The notes beneath the pieces were generated by a model, which had not been told where the DNA came from, did not search any database, and saw nothing but the letters and a program-made list of their open reading frames with translations. Of a DNA stretch of 64,000 bases, positions 33,969-42,031 are shown one piece after another. Position numbers and translations under genes: made by a program. This DNA is from Chthonomonas sp. UBA2387 (GTDB lineage Bacteria; Armatimonadota; Fimbriimonadia; Fimbriimonadales; Fimbriimonadaceae), in contig DDSP01000049.1 of NCBI GenBank assembly GCA_002343445.1, positions 1 through 64,000 of the forward strand, given 5' to 3'. The first letter of the stretch is position 1; every line of letters starts with the position of its first letter.

Positions 33969-35929
33969 GAGACCAGACGCTCCAGCGTGCACTCGGCGGT
34001 CCGCACGGTTTCGGCGAACCACGACCCGTCTCCCGCGACCAACGGGAACCACCAGCCGCTCGGCCTGCGATTGGCGGCGCTCAACCCGTCGCGGACGATC
34101 ACGCCGTGACGCGCCAACCGCAACCGCTTCAGTTCGGCTTCCAGTTCGATTTCGCGACGTCGCGCATGCATCGCCTGCAGTTCTGGTCGGCCCACGAACT
34201 CCGATTGGCGGCGATACGAGTCGTGCAGGGCATGTTCCACTTCGCCCAAGCGATGCACGACGCGATCCACTTCGCGCGTCAACGCCTCCCGCCGGCCAAG
34301 CTCGTCCGAAGAAGGCTGCTTCTCGAAGATCGCCTCGCGGAAGTGCAAGCCCTTGGCTCGTTCGGCGGCGACCCGGACGCGCCTGAGTGCGCGCCGCTCG
34401 TCGAAGAGCGCCCGGCGCTCGGCACGAAAGGTCTCGATGCCAGCCCACAGCCCCTGCAAGCCTTGGTGGAGCGATTCGTACTCGGCGGCGAGGCTCGCCC
34501 ACGTGCCGCCCGAATACTCGGCCAGGAAGCGGATCAGGTCGTACGGCCGGCGCAGACCACCCAACTGCTGCAACAGCGCATCCTGATCCCGACCCACTGC
34601 CGCCCACTTGGCCGCGAACGTCGAAGCGCACACGTCGTCCGCGCCGAACGCCCGCCGAAACGGGCCGGGCAGGTTGAACCACGCGCACGTCGTGCGCAGC
34701 GCATCCCACGTCCGGTAGCGAACGCGAAGGATGGGATGGAACTCGAGCCCAGGAGAAAGGGGCCGCAAAGCGTCGTGCAGGGCCCGCGACCGCCAGACGT
34801 AGCCGCTCGCCCCCTCGTGGAACACAAAACCGAACTCGGCAGAGAGCATCCCGATGAGCGTGATCGCCTTGCCCACCAGCACGCAGTCCGGTCCCCACTT
34901 CCGCTCGACCACGCCCGCCAAGTCCGCCACGCCCTCAAGCGGTTCGTCCAAGGAGGCGAACAGCGGCCTGCGCGTCATCACGATCAGCCCTTCCCTCCCA
35001 ATGCGCAGCGTGCCGCGTCCGTGGCCGGGGACGATCAGATCGAAAGGCAATGCGCCCGTCCCGAAGCGATCCAGAGGATACGTCTCGCTCCCGGCGACGA
35101 CTTGGTTGTACGCCTCGCGAGCAGCGTCTCTCGAATCGGGGTTCAGGAACAGGTCCACCAACGCGAACCGAGGCAGCGCAGCGGTTTCTCGGTTGAACCG
35201 CAGCAACGCGGTCGTGGTCGTCGTCTCGATGGGCACGGGCCGACCGGCCGCTGCGGCATAGAGGCGAGGCAGCAGAGCCAGATAGAAGTCCTTGAGCCGC
35301 GCATTCGGCGCAAGGTCGTCGCGAACGTCGCAGAGCATCTGGCGCATGGCGTCGGCCCGTTCGGCGGCTTCGCGGCGCGCATCCGGCGCCAAACACGCCA
35401 ACGACTCCTGCAGCGCCCAATCGAACGCCCCGCGAACCTCGCCGAACACCTCGGCCAAGCGGACGTCGGCGGCCAACGGCGGCTCGTCGCCCAACGAAAC
35501 CAGCCCGCGCCAACCCCACGCTTCGGTGGCTTCGTCCACGATGCCGGGCCGGACGCGCGCGATCCGCTCCAAATCCACCCCGGCGGCGGCCAACAAGTCG
35601 CGGCGCACGACCGCCTCCGAACCCAACAACGCGGAAAACTCGGCGACAGCGCTCCACAGCCCGCGTGTCGAACCGTCGTTGTGCGGGAACGCCCGAAAGC
35701 CCCGGGCATCGCCGCCGCCCGGAAGTTTGGCGAAGTAGTCGGTGTCGTGGACTCCCGCCAGCAGTCGCGGGTGGCCCCCTCGCTCCAGCGCCAACGCAAC
35801 TCCTGCCTTGGTCGTTTCGTCCCAGAACACGGTCTGCCCCAGGGCGAGCAGCCGCACCCCGGGCGCCTGACGACAGAACTCGTCAACCGCCTCATCGAGA
35901 CTCATGGTTCCAAGTGTGGCCAACGCCAT
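33965..35929 (-). CDS. Large hypothetical protein (654 residues)
   Basis: I do not recognise the family. The protein is soluble, with no signal peptide or membrane helix. It has a globular N-terminal part (residues 1-450, with FRAFPHNDGSTRGLWSAVAE, FDLIVPGHGRGTLRIGREG, YRTWDALRTTCAWFNL) and a C-terminal Arg/Glu-rich coiled coil (residues about 480-620, FRAERRALFDERRALRRVRV, then RRREIELEAELKRL). No nucleotide-binding motif is seen. It lies 11 bases after the thioesterase and is coupled to dapF by TTGA, so it is part of this operon. Composition matches the host, so it is not an obvious recent arrival. Confidence 0.75.
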   Translation of the reverse strand: MALATLGTMSLDEAVDEFCRQAPGVRLLALGQTVFWDETTKAGVALALERGGHPRLLAGVHDTDYFAKLPGGGDARGFRAFPHNDGSTRGLWSAVAEFSALLGSEAVVRRDLLAAAGVDLERIARVRPGIVDEATEAWGWRGLVSLGDEPPLAADVRLAEVFGEVRGAFDWALQESLACLAPDARREAAERADAMRQMLCDVRDDLAPNARLKDFYLALLPRLYAAAAGRPVPIETTTTTALLRFNRETAALPRFALVDLFLNPDSRDAAREAYNQVVAGSETYPLDRFGTGALPFDLIVPGHGRGTLRIGREGLIVMTRRPLFASLDEPLEGVADLAGVVERKWGPDCVLVGKAITLIGMLSAEFGFVFHEGASGYVWRSRALHDALRPLSPGLEFHPILRVRYRTWDALRTTCAWFNLPGPFRRAFGADDVCASTFAAKWAAVGRDQDALLQQLGGLRRPYDLIRFLAEYSGGTWASLAAEYESLHQGLQGLWAGIETFRAERRALFDERRALRRVRVAAERAKGLHFREAIFEKQPSSDELGRREALTREVDRVVHRLGEVEHALHDSYRRQSEFVGRPELQAMHARRREIELEAELKRLRLARHGVIVRDGLSAANRRPSGWWFPLVAGDGSWFAETVRTAECTLERLVS

Positions 35930-35939
35930 CGAAGTGATT

Positions 35940-36371
35940 CTACGCCAACGGCTCGCAATCAGCCGGGTTCCGCCGCAGCATCTCGCCGACGGTCTCCGGA
36001 ACGCTCACCGCCTTGCGCTCCGTTCCCATGAGCACGTGCCACGTGTGGCCCTCGGTCAACACCTTCGGATGGCCGGTCTTGACGATCTCGTACTCGAAGC
36101 GCATCGAGGCCCGGCGGACTTCGCCCATCCGCACGCGCACCACGATGTCGTCGTCGTACTTGATCTCGCCGTGGTACTTGAGGAAGACCTCGACCACGGG
36201 AAGGAAGTAGCCCATCTCCTCAAGGCTGCGGTAGGTGAACCCGCGAGCGCGGCACCACGCGCCTCGTGCCTGCTCCAGCCAATAGAGGTAGTTCGCGTAG
36301 TAGGCGTGGCCCATCTGATCGGTCTCGCCATAGCGGACCCGGACGGGCGTCTCCGACCACGCCCCGATCAA
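35940..36371 (-). CDS. Acyl-CoA thioesterase (YbgC/FadM-type hotdog)
   Basis: A 143-residue 4HBT-family thioesterase. RYGETDQMGHAYYANYLYWL holds the catalytic Asp after the TD-x-MGH pattern, and RRASMRFEYEI and TEGHTWHVLM complete the fold. Acyl substrate is unknown; YbgC-type enzymes associate with the Tol-Pal system or short-chain acyl-CoA. TTG 36371 overlaps the upstream PagL-like stop as TTGA. Confidence 0.88.
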   Translation of the reverse strand: MIGAWSETPVRVRYGETDQMGHAYYANYLYWLEQARGAWCRARGFTYRSLEEMGYFLPVVEVFLKYHGEIKYDDDIVVRVRMGEVRRASMRFEYEIVKTGHPKVLTEGHTWHVLMGTERKAVSVPETVGEMLRRNPADCEPLA

Positions 36372-36919
36372 AGCTTGACCCCGCAGACCACCCAAATCTG
36401 GTTCCAGCCGGGGTTGTTGCCCTTCGTGCCGGCGTTCGACGAGTGGAACCACCGGGCCAGCACGTAGCCGTCCTTGGGTCCCCAATCCACCTCGGTGCCG
36501 AGCCCCAGCGACGGGGTCGAGTTCCACTGGCTGGGCTGGTCGCTCGTGGCTTGGGTCGAGTACTGGATGCCCCAACCGAGGTCGAGGAACGTCCGCGCGC
36601 CCTTCCACGGTGTGAAGCGGTACCGAGCGATGGCGAGAACGCCCATGCTGGTCGTACGATCGGGCGCGATGTCCACGTAGCCGCGACTGGACGAGGGCAG
36701 GATGGTCGCCTCGAACACGAGTTCGGGCTGGTACTTGCCCAGCCGCAAACGGGGTTCGGGGCGGCCGTAGGCGATGGAGAAGACCTTGCCGATCCGGGGG
36801 TCTTCCGACCCGAGCGTCCGGACCGAGAACATCGTGCCGAGCTGAACGGACCAGTGGGAGGAGTCGGGATCGGAGGCTTGCAGCGCAAGCAAGAGGCCGA
36901 GGGGAATCACGGACGCCAT
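36368..36919 (-). CDS. PagL-like lipid A 3-O-deacylase (outer-membrane barrel)
   Basis: A 183-residue exported protein with a short signal-like head (ASVIPLGLLLALQAS) and alternating strands. The C-terminal motif RWFHSSNAGTKGNNPG matches the PagL active-site pattern H-x-S-N-A-G...N-P-G, with the His and Ser of the catalytic triad. It ends in a hydrophobic residue (GVKL), as outer-membrane barrels often do. This suggests an outer membrane with lipid A. First gene of a run of four genes coupled or nearly touching. Confidence 0.75.
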   Translation of the reverse strand: MASVIPLGLLLALQASDPDSSHWSVQLGTMFSVRTLGSEDPRIGKVFSIAYGRPEPRLRLGKYQPELVFEATILPSSSRGYVDIAPDRTTSMGVLAIARYRFTPWKGARTFLDLGWGIQYSTQATSDQPSQWNSTPSLGLGTEVDWGPKDGYVLARWFHSSNAGTKGNNPGWNQIWVVCGVKL

Positions 36920-36952
36920 TGTGTCACGCCCGAGGGGTCTCCAGAAATGGTG

Positions 36953-36975
36953 AGGGGCGCGACTTGCGCGCCCCT
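36953..36975. terminator. GC-rich hairpin between PagL-like gene and AI-2E permease
   Basis: Perfect 9-base stem AGGGGCGCG / CGCGCCCCT with loop ACTTG. It lies 34 bases upstream of the PagL-like start and 166 bases after the AI-2E gene's stop on the same strand. There is no U-tract beside it, so it could be a terminator for the AI-2E transcript or a repeat element. Confidence 0.4.
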
Positions 36976-37140
36976 ACTCCTCCTCACAACTAGCCTGACT
37001 GACTCTCGTTGTGCGTTTTCTGGTTGTTGGTTGCTATTTGGTCTTTTCGCGAGGCTCTCGCCCCGGCGACCCTCGTTGGAGTCGGACCTGTCGATATCTT
37101 AGCCCTTTTGACGACGAAATGGGGACCGAAGGTCGAACAT

Positions 37141-38235
37141 TTATGGATCGTTCATCTGAATTTGCGGACTTTCAAGCCGCGCCCGGTCCAAAGCCAGTCG
37201 CTGACGCACGACCTCGAGGAGGGCCAAGAGTCCCGTCAAGAGCAGCGGACCCACCATGAGACCCACCGGGCCGAATGTGAACAGACCCCCCAGCAGGCTG
37301 AAAAAAATGGCCATGGGATGCAGCGGCACACGCAGCCCGATGAAGAACGGCCGCAATAGGTTGTCGATCTGGCTGACCACGATCAGCCCCCACAAGAGCA
37401 GAAAAACCCCTTGCCACGTGTGCCCCGTCACGAGCAGCGAGACCGCCAGCGGCCCGTACACGAGCGGCGATCCCAGCAGAGGAACCAGACACAACAGCAC
37501 CGTCACCACATACCAGAGGAAGGCGTTCGGCACCCCGGCGATCCAGTAGCCGAGTCCGGCCAGGGTGGCCTGAATCACGCCGACCAGCATCACACCCACG
37601 AACACGGCAAAGATCGTGTCCCGCATCCGAATCAGGATCGTCTCCGATTGGGCCGCAGGGAGCGGAATGATCTCCAGCGCGGGTTCGCGCAGCTTGTGAC
37701 CGTCGCGAAGCAAAAAGAACAACGTCAGGAACGCCACAACCACCAGAACCGCCGACTCGGCGAACTTGACGGCCAGCGGCCCCGAAGCCCGCGCCAGGTT
37801 GTTGGCGATGGTCTCGCGGTTTTCCTCGAACCGCTGCACCAGGTTCAAGTCGCCCGCGCCAAGGCTCTTGAGAATCGGCGCGAGACTGGCGTCGGCAGAC
37901 TTGATCAAGGCGTCGATCGTCAGCGCATCGCCGTCGGGCTGGCTCTCGCGAACCTGTTTCAGCATCGCGTTGGCCTGCGCGTAGACGACCACACCGGCCA
38001 CGGTGACGGGAATCAGGATCACGATGATCGCGACGAGGGTAGTCGCCAGGGCGCTGACCGTCGCGTTGAGCTTGCGCTGGAACCGCAGGTGCAGGGGGTA
38101 CAGCAACACAGCCAGAACGGTCGCCCAAAGGAGAGCGGGCAGGAACGGAAGCAGGACCATCGCGCCCAACCACAACATGAGGAGGGCAAGCAAGATGGCG
38201 ACCAACGCGCGGTACTTGCGTCCGAAATCGTCCAT
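37141..38235 (-). CDS. AI-2E/PerM-family permease
   Basis: A 364-residue protein with about eight membrane helices. The region ERKIIPLPAAQSE-like loop (IIPLPAAQSETILIRMRDTI) and the C-terminal run GPLLLTGLLALLEVVRQRL with the PVGLMVGP loop fit the PerM/AI-2E transporter family. Despite the family name, most members transport sodium or unknown solutes, so the substrate is not known. It starts 45 bases after the tRNA-Lys gene on the same strand and may be expressed from a shared transcript. Confidence 0.88.
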   Translation of the reverse strand: MDDFGRKYRALVAILLALLMLWLGAMVLLPFLPALLWATVLAVLLYPLHLRFQRKLNATVSALATTLVAIIVILIPVTVAGVVVYAQANAMLKQVRESQPDGDALTIDALIKSADASLAPILKSLGAGDLNLVQRFEENRETIANNLARASGPLAVKFAESAVLVVVAFLTLFFLLRDGHKLREPALEIIPLPAAQSETILIRMRDTIFAVFVGVMLVGVIQATLAGLGYWIAGVPNAFLWYVVTVLLCLVPLLGSPLVYGPLAVSLLVTGHTWQGVFLLLWGLIVVSQIDNLLRPFFIGLRVPLHPMAIFFSLLGGLFTFGPVGLMVGPLLLTGLLALLEVVRQRLALDRARLESPQIQMNDP

Positions 38236-38280
38236 GGCTTGCGTTTCGCTACGCCGAACCGGCGTCTGAGGTTGCGCTGG

Positions 38281-38355
38281 TGGTGAGCCGGCTGGGATTC
38301 GAACCCAGGGCCCACGCCTTAAAAGGGCGTTGCTCTACCGCTGAGCTACCGGCTC
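38281..38355 (-). tRNA. tRNA-Lys (anticodon TTT)
   Basis: Full cloverleaf on the minus strand: acceptor GAGCCGG / CCGGCTC, D stem GCTC/GAGC, anticodon stem ACGCC/GGCGT with loop CTTTTAA (anticodon TTT), variable region, T arm CTGGG-TTCGAAT-CCCAG, discriminator A and an encoded CCA end. Confidence 0.97.
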
Positions 38356-38480
38356 GTCCCGCAGGATCGTACCAGAAGGCGGCTCGGCGCCATCGGGTCG
38401 GGGGTTGGGTTGGGCCGCGCATCGCTGGTTCGAAAAACCTCTAAAGGAGGTGTCGGATCATCCGGCGAAAACCAACAGCA

Positions 38481-39809
38481 ATGGACAACGAAGTACGCGA
38501 AGTCTCCCGGCGCACGCTCATTCGCGGCGCTGCTGCCGGCATTTCGATGGCGACCCTCCCCAACTGGTTCGTGCGCGAAGCGCGAGCCGCCGAGGCCGAG
38601 GCCGAACTCCTCCGGCCGCGCCGCATCGGCCAGAACGACACCATCAACATCGGCGTCATCGGTCCGGGTGGTCCCAAGGGCGGGTTCCAGCAAGGACTCG
38701 GTGTCACGCGCTGGCTCGCGAGCAAGCAGGGCGTCAAGATCGTCGCCGTCTGCGACGTGGACGAAGCCCACCGCCAGAACGCCGCGCGCGTGCTGAACGT
38801 CCCGGCCGACGGTGTCTATCGCGACTACCGCAAGATGCTGCGGCACAAGGACCTCGATGCCGTGGTCATCGGTACCCCGGACCACTGGCACGCCCAAATC
38901 TCCGTGGACGCAATGGTCGCGGGCAAAGACGTCTACTGTGAAAAGCCGCTGACCCTCGGTGTCGCCGAGGGGCGCGAGATCGCCGACACGGCCAAGCGGC
39001 TCGGGCGCATCTTCCAGACAGGAAGCCAACAGCGCTCGGACGGACGCTTCCGATTGGCCGTGCAAGTCGCGCGCAGCGGAAGGCTCGGACGGCTGACCAA
39101 GATCATCACCCACCTGCCGACCGGCCCCACGGGCGGACCCTTCGCCTCGAAACCCATTCCCGAAGGCCTCGATTGGAACATGTGGCTCGGCCCGGCACCC
39201 GTCACCGAATACGTCCAGGAGCGGTGCCACGGCAACTTCCGCTGGTGGCTCGAGTACTCCGGTGGCATGCTCACGGACTGGGGCGCGCACCACAACGACA
39301 TCGCGCAATGGGCGATGGACATGGACGGCAGCGGTCCCATCTCGGTTCAGGGCACGGGCAAAGTCCCCTCCGGCACGGGCTCGGGCTACTACAGCACGTT
39401 CCCCGAGTTCGACGTCGAGTACCTGTATCCCAACGGGGTGGTGCTGCACTGCACCAACCAAGGCGAAAACGGACTCGAAATCCACGGCGAGGAAGGTTGG
39501 GTGTTCGTGAGCCGGGGCCGCATCGGCGCCTCGGATCCGAAGCTGCTCGAAACGCCCGTCCCGGATTCCGACAAGGTCTACGCCTCGAACGACCACGCCC
39601 AAAACTTCATCGACGGCATCCGGACGCGCAAGGCCTGCATCTGCAACGCCGAAGTCGGCCATCGGTCGGTGAGCGTCTGCCATCTGGCCAACATTTCGCT
39701 TCGCCTCGGCGGCCGCAAGCTCCGCTGGGATCCGGTGGACGAGAAGTTTGTCGGCGACCCCGAAGCCAACCTGATGCTCCTCCGCCCGCATCGCGATTGG
39801 GAGCGATAG
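38481..39809 (+). CDS. Tat-exported Gfo/Idh/MocA-family oxidoreductase
   Basis: The 442-residue protein has a twin-arginine signal (SRRTLIRGAAAGISMATLP), a Rossmann motif (INIGVIGPGGPKGGF), the lysine motif CEKPLTLGVAEG and the C-terminal dehydrogenase domain. Exported members of this kind are common in Planctomycetes and Armatimonadota and are thought to act on sugars or their derivatives, with the cofactor bound before Tat export. Substrate unknown. A near-perfect Shine-Dalgarno (AAAGGAGGTG, 38443-38452) lies 28 bases before ATG 38481, too far for normal use; the in-frame codon 6 bases after GGAGGTG's core is ATC, so the true start is uncertain. Confidence 0.9.
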   Translation: MDNEVREVSRRTLIRGAAAGISMATLPNWFVREARAAEAEAELLRPRRIGQNDTINIGVIGPGGPKGGFQQGLGVTRWLASKQGVKIVAVCDVDEAHRQNAARVLNVPADGVYRDYRKMLRHKDLDAVVIGTPDHWHAQISVDAMVAGKDVYCEKPLTLGVAEGREIADTAKRLGRIFQTGSQQRSDGRFRLAVQVARSGRLGRLTKIITHLPTGPTGGPFASKPIPEGLDWNMWLGPAPVTEYVQERCHGNFRWWLEYSGGMLTDWGAHHNDIAQWAMDMDGSGPISVQGTGKVPSGTGSGYYSTFPEFDVEYLYPNGVVLHCTNQGENGLEIHGEEGWVFVSRGRIGASDPKLLETPVPDSDKVYASNDHAQNFIDGIRTRKACICNAEVGHRSVSVCHLANISLRLGGRKLRWDPVDEKFVGDPEANLMLLRPHRDWER

Positions 39810-39860
39810 GTTCGGATTGGGCTTCGCTCGGCTGACGCTTGACTGAAGTCTTGTCCGAGC

Positions 39861-39891
39861 ATCTCCCCCGCTGGTGTCCAGCGGGGGAGAT
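39861..39891. terminator. Long perfect hairpin after the Tat oxidoreductase
   Basis: A 14-base perfect stem (ATCTCCCCCGCTGG / CCAGCGGGGGAGAT) with loop TGT, 51 bases after the oxidoreductase stop. No U-tract follows, so it is a terminator only by strength, or an RNA-stabilising hairpin or mobile repeat. Confidence 0.45.
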
Positions 39892-39954
39892 CTGGCGTCG
39901 GAGGCTTCCGCCAACCGTCGTGCGACAGCCTAGCGGCCGGCGATTCGGGGCGGG

Positions 39955-40004
39955 TACCCTCTCGGCCTGTGACGGGTCAACGGCGACCGCGCACCAGGGC
40001 ATGA
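39955..40004 (+). promoter_or_regulatory. Promoter and short upstream ORF of the BadF-type kinase
   Basis: TACCCT (39955-39960) is followed 8 bases later by GTG 39969, which opens an 11-codon frame (VTGQRRPRTRA) ending in TGA at 40002-40004. The kinase ATG at 40001 overlaps this stop as ATGA. The simple reading is a leaderless short ORF coupled to the kinase. It could be chance, because the kinase is also in range of a longer leader. Confidence 0.4.
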
Positions 40005-40891
40005 CGGCGTATCTAGGTTTGGACTGCGGGGGTTCCTCGTGTCGAGCGATGATGCTCGACCCGGTCGGCAACACGCTCTTCGAGGGCCAAGCGGGTCCGG
40101 CCAACTGGGCCAGCACGCCGCACAAAACGCTCGTTGGCAGCCTCCAGCAAGCCACGGCAGGCGCCCCCAAAGCCGATGCGGTGTGCGCGTGCTTCGCCGG
40201 GTTGCTCACCCCCGACGACAAGAAGCGCGCCGAAATCGAGCTTTCCGTCCTCTACCCCGGCGCCAAGGTCGAGGCTCGGCCCGATTATCACGCCGCGCTC
40301 GCCGCGTGTCCGGATGGAACCGACTGCTGCGTCATTGCCGGCACGGGTTCGACCGTGTTCTCCTGGCAGGGCGACGACGTCGTAAAGTCCGGTGGCGGCG
40401 GGTACCTGCTGGGCGATCGGGGCTCGGCGTTCCGGTACGGCCGCGCGGTCGTTCAGAGGTTCTTCGAACAGCCGACCGAGGTCTCCGAGCGGATCCTGTC
40501 CGCGATCGAAGCCAACTTTGGGACGCGAGACGTCTCGGCCGTAGTGGCCGAGGTCTACCGCCGTTCGTCCCCGCCCGCGTTCTTGGCCACTTTTGCGACC
40601 ACGCTCGCCGAGGAGGCCGAGGCGGGCGAAGCCTACGCCAAGTCACTCATCGCCGAAGAGTCGCGGGAACTCGCAGCCATCGTGGCTCGCCACATCGCTT
40701 CGTTCGCCTCCGACTCCGACCACCCGTGCATCGTGTTGGCCGGGGGCTTGTGGCAGAGCCACCCAACCTACCGGCCGGCGTTCGAATCCGCACTCTCTCA
40801 AGCGCTCGAACCCCGAAGCTCACGCATTTCCTTGCTAGAAACCCCAGCCGTCGTCGGCGCGGCACGCCTCGCACGACGTCTAATCCCCTGA
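40001..40891 (+). CDS. BadF/BadG-type N-acetylhexosamine kinase
   Basis: ASKHA-fold kinase. The 296-residue protein has the phosphate-1 motif LGLDCGGSSCRA, the phosphate-2 region VIAGTGSTVFSW and the GGGGYLLGDRGSAF loop that mark the N-acetylglucosamine-kinase branch of the BadF family, and an adenosine motif (CIVLAGGLWQS). Together with murQ 6 bases downstream it fits recovery of amino sugars from the cell wall: the kinase makes the 6-phosphate and MurQ removes lactate. AnmK-type enzymes are a different fold, so the order of substrates is inference. Confidence 0.88.
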   Translation: MTAYLGLDCGGSSCRAMMLDPVGNTLFEGQAGPANWASTPHKTLVGSLQQATAGAPKADAVCACFAGLLTPDDKKRAEIELSVLYPGAKVEARPDYHAALAACPDGTDCCVIAGTGSTVFSWQGDDVVKSGGGGYLLGDRGSAFRYGRAVVQRFFEQPTEVSERILSAIEANFGTRDVSAVVAEVYRRSSPPAFLATFATTLAEEAEAGEAYAKSLIAEESRELAAIVARHIASFASDSDHPCIVLAGGLWQSHPTYRPAFESALSQALEPRSSRISLLETPAVVGAARLARRLIP

Positions 40892-40897
40892 ACTCCC

Positions 40898-41728
40898 ATG
40901 TCCACCGAAGTCCGCCACCCCCGCTCCTATGGCCTCGACAAGATGTCCGCACGCGAGATCGTGCGCCTCATGAACGAAGAGGAGTATGTGGTCATTCGCG
41001 CCCTGCAAAACGCTGAGGAAGCGTTGGCCACAGCCATCGAGCGAGTCGCCACGGCTTACCAGGAAGGGGGCCGCACCATCTATGTCGGCTCGGGCACCAG
41101 CGGACGCATCGCAACGATGGACGCCGCCGAAATGCCACCCACGTTCGGCATCGCGGACGATCGGTTCATGGCGATCATTTCCGGCGGAGCCGACGCGCAA
41201 GGAAAGGCCCAAGAGGACGCCGAAGACGACGAGCACGCCGCCATCACCGTGATCAACGAACTCATGCTCACGCGCCGGGACGTGGTCATCGGCGTCGCCG
41301 CCAGCGGGCGCACCCCCTTCGTCCTCGCCGCCGTCAAGCACGCGCGTCAGAAGGGCATTTGGACCGCCGGCATCGCCAACAACAAGGGCGCACCCTTGTT
41401 GAGCGCCGTAGACTTGGGCATCCTGCTCGACACCGGCCCCGAGGTGTTGACGGGCTCGACCCGATTGAAGGCCGGCACGGCCCAGAAACTCGCCCTCAAC
41501 CGCATCAGCACCGGCGCGATGGTGCTCAGCGGCAAGGTCATCGAGAACCTGATGGTGGACGTCAAGGCCAAGAACCTGAAACTCAAAGAACGCTGCGCGC
41601 GCATCGTCAAAGACCTGACCACGGCCACGCAAGACGAGGCGTACCGCTACCTGGAGGGCAACGGTTGGAACGTTCGAGACGCGGTCCAGCACTTCCGCGA
41701 GTCGAGCCGCGTCAAAGTCGCGCCCTGA
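40898..41728 (+). CDS. murQ: N-acetylmuramic acid 6-phosphate etherase
   Basis: Cleaves the lactyl ether of MurNAc-6-P to GlcNAc-6-P and D-lactate in peptidoglycan recycling. The 276-residue protein has a SIS domain (YVGSGTSGRIATMDAAEMPP) and the family signature GPEVLTGSTRLKAGTAQK. It follows the BadF-type kinase by 6 bases, a typical pairing. Length is slightly short of the usual 300, with the C-terminal helical tail reduced. Confidence 0.95.
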   Translation: MSTEVRHPRSYGLDKMSAREIVRLMNEEEYVVIRALQNAEEALATAIERVATAYQEGGRTIYVGSGTSGRIATMDAAEMPPTFGIADDRFMAIISGGADAQGKAQEDAEDDEHAAITVINELMLTRRDVVIGVAASGRTPFVLAAVKHARQKGIWTAGIANNKGAPLLSAVDLGILLDTGPEVLTGSTRLKAGTAQKLALNRISTGAMVLSGKVIENLMVDVKAKNLKLKERCARIVKDLTTATQDEAYRYLEGNGWNVRDAVQHFRESSRVKVAP

Positions 41729-41791
41729 ACGGCCGGCCCTCGCGAAGGTAACCTAACACACAACCGATACCGCATCGGAGGACGACAAGAT

Positions 41792-42031
41792 TTGGCCAAC
41801 GTAGACATCACCATTACGGCTGGAAAGACCCACGTGGGCGAACCCTGGATTTGGCGGCTTTCGCGCGAGTTCAACGTCAAAGTCAGCATCAAAAAGGCGA
41901 CCATCGACAGCGACTTCGCCTTCGCCCAAGTCGAGTTGGAAGGTCCCGTCGAGGAGATCCAACGCGCCACTGCTTGGCTGATGACGACCGGGATGCATAT
42001 TGAAGCTCAGCAGCGCGCCGTCGGCGCATGA
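41792..42031 (+). CDS. NIL-domain protein
   Basis: A 79-residue protein that matches the stand-alone NIL domain, the amino-acid-binding C-terminal domain of MetN-type ATPases (THVGEPWIWRLSREFNVKVS, AFAQVELEGPVEEIQRA). Stand-alone NIL proteins often join ferredoxin or methionine-related operons; here it is coupled to an esterase. Start is TTG 41792 with a clear Shine-Dalgarno (GGAGG, 41777-41781), so this transcript has a leader; TAACCT (41748-41753) is its likely -10 box. Confidence 0.85.
   Translation: MANVDITITAGKTHVGEPWIWRLSREFNVKVSIKKATIDSDFAFAQVELEGPVEEIQRATAWLMTTGMHIEAQQRAVGA

Noticed and set aside
36953..36975. An sRNA gene at the 9-base hairpin
   Set aside because: No promoter or U-tract beside it; only the stem is supported.
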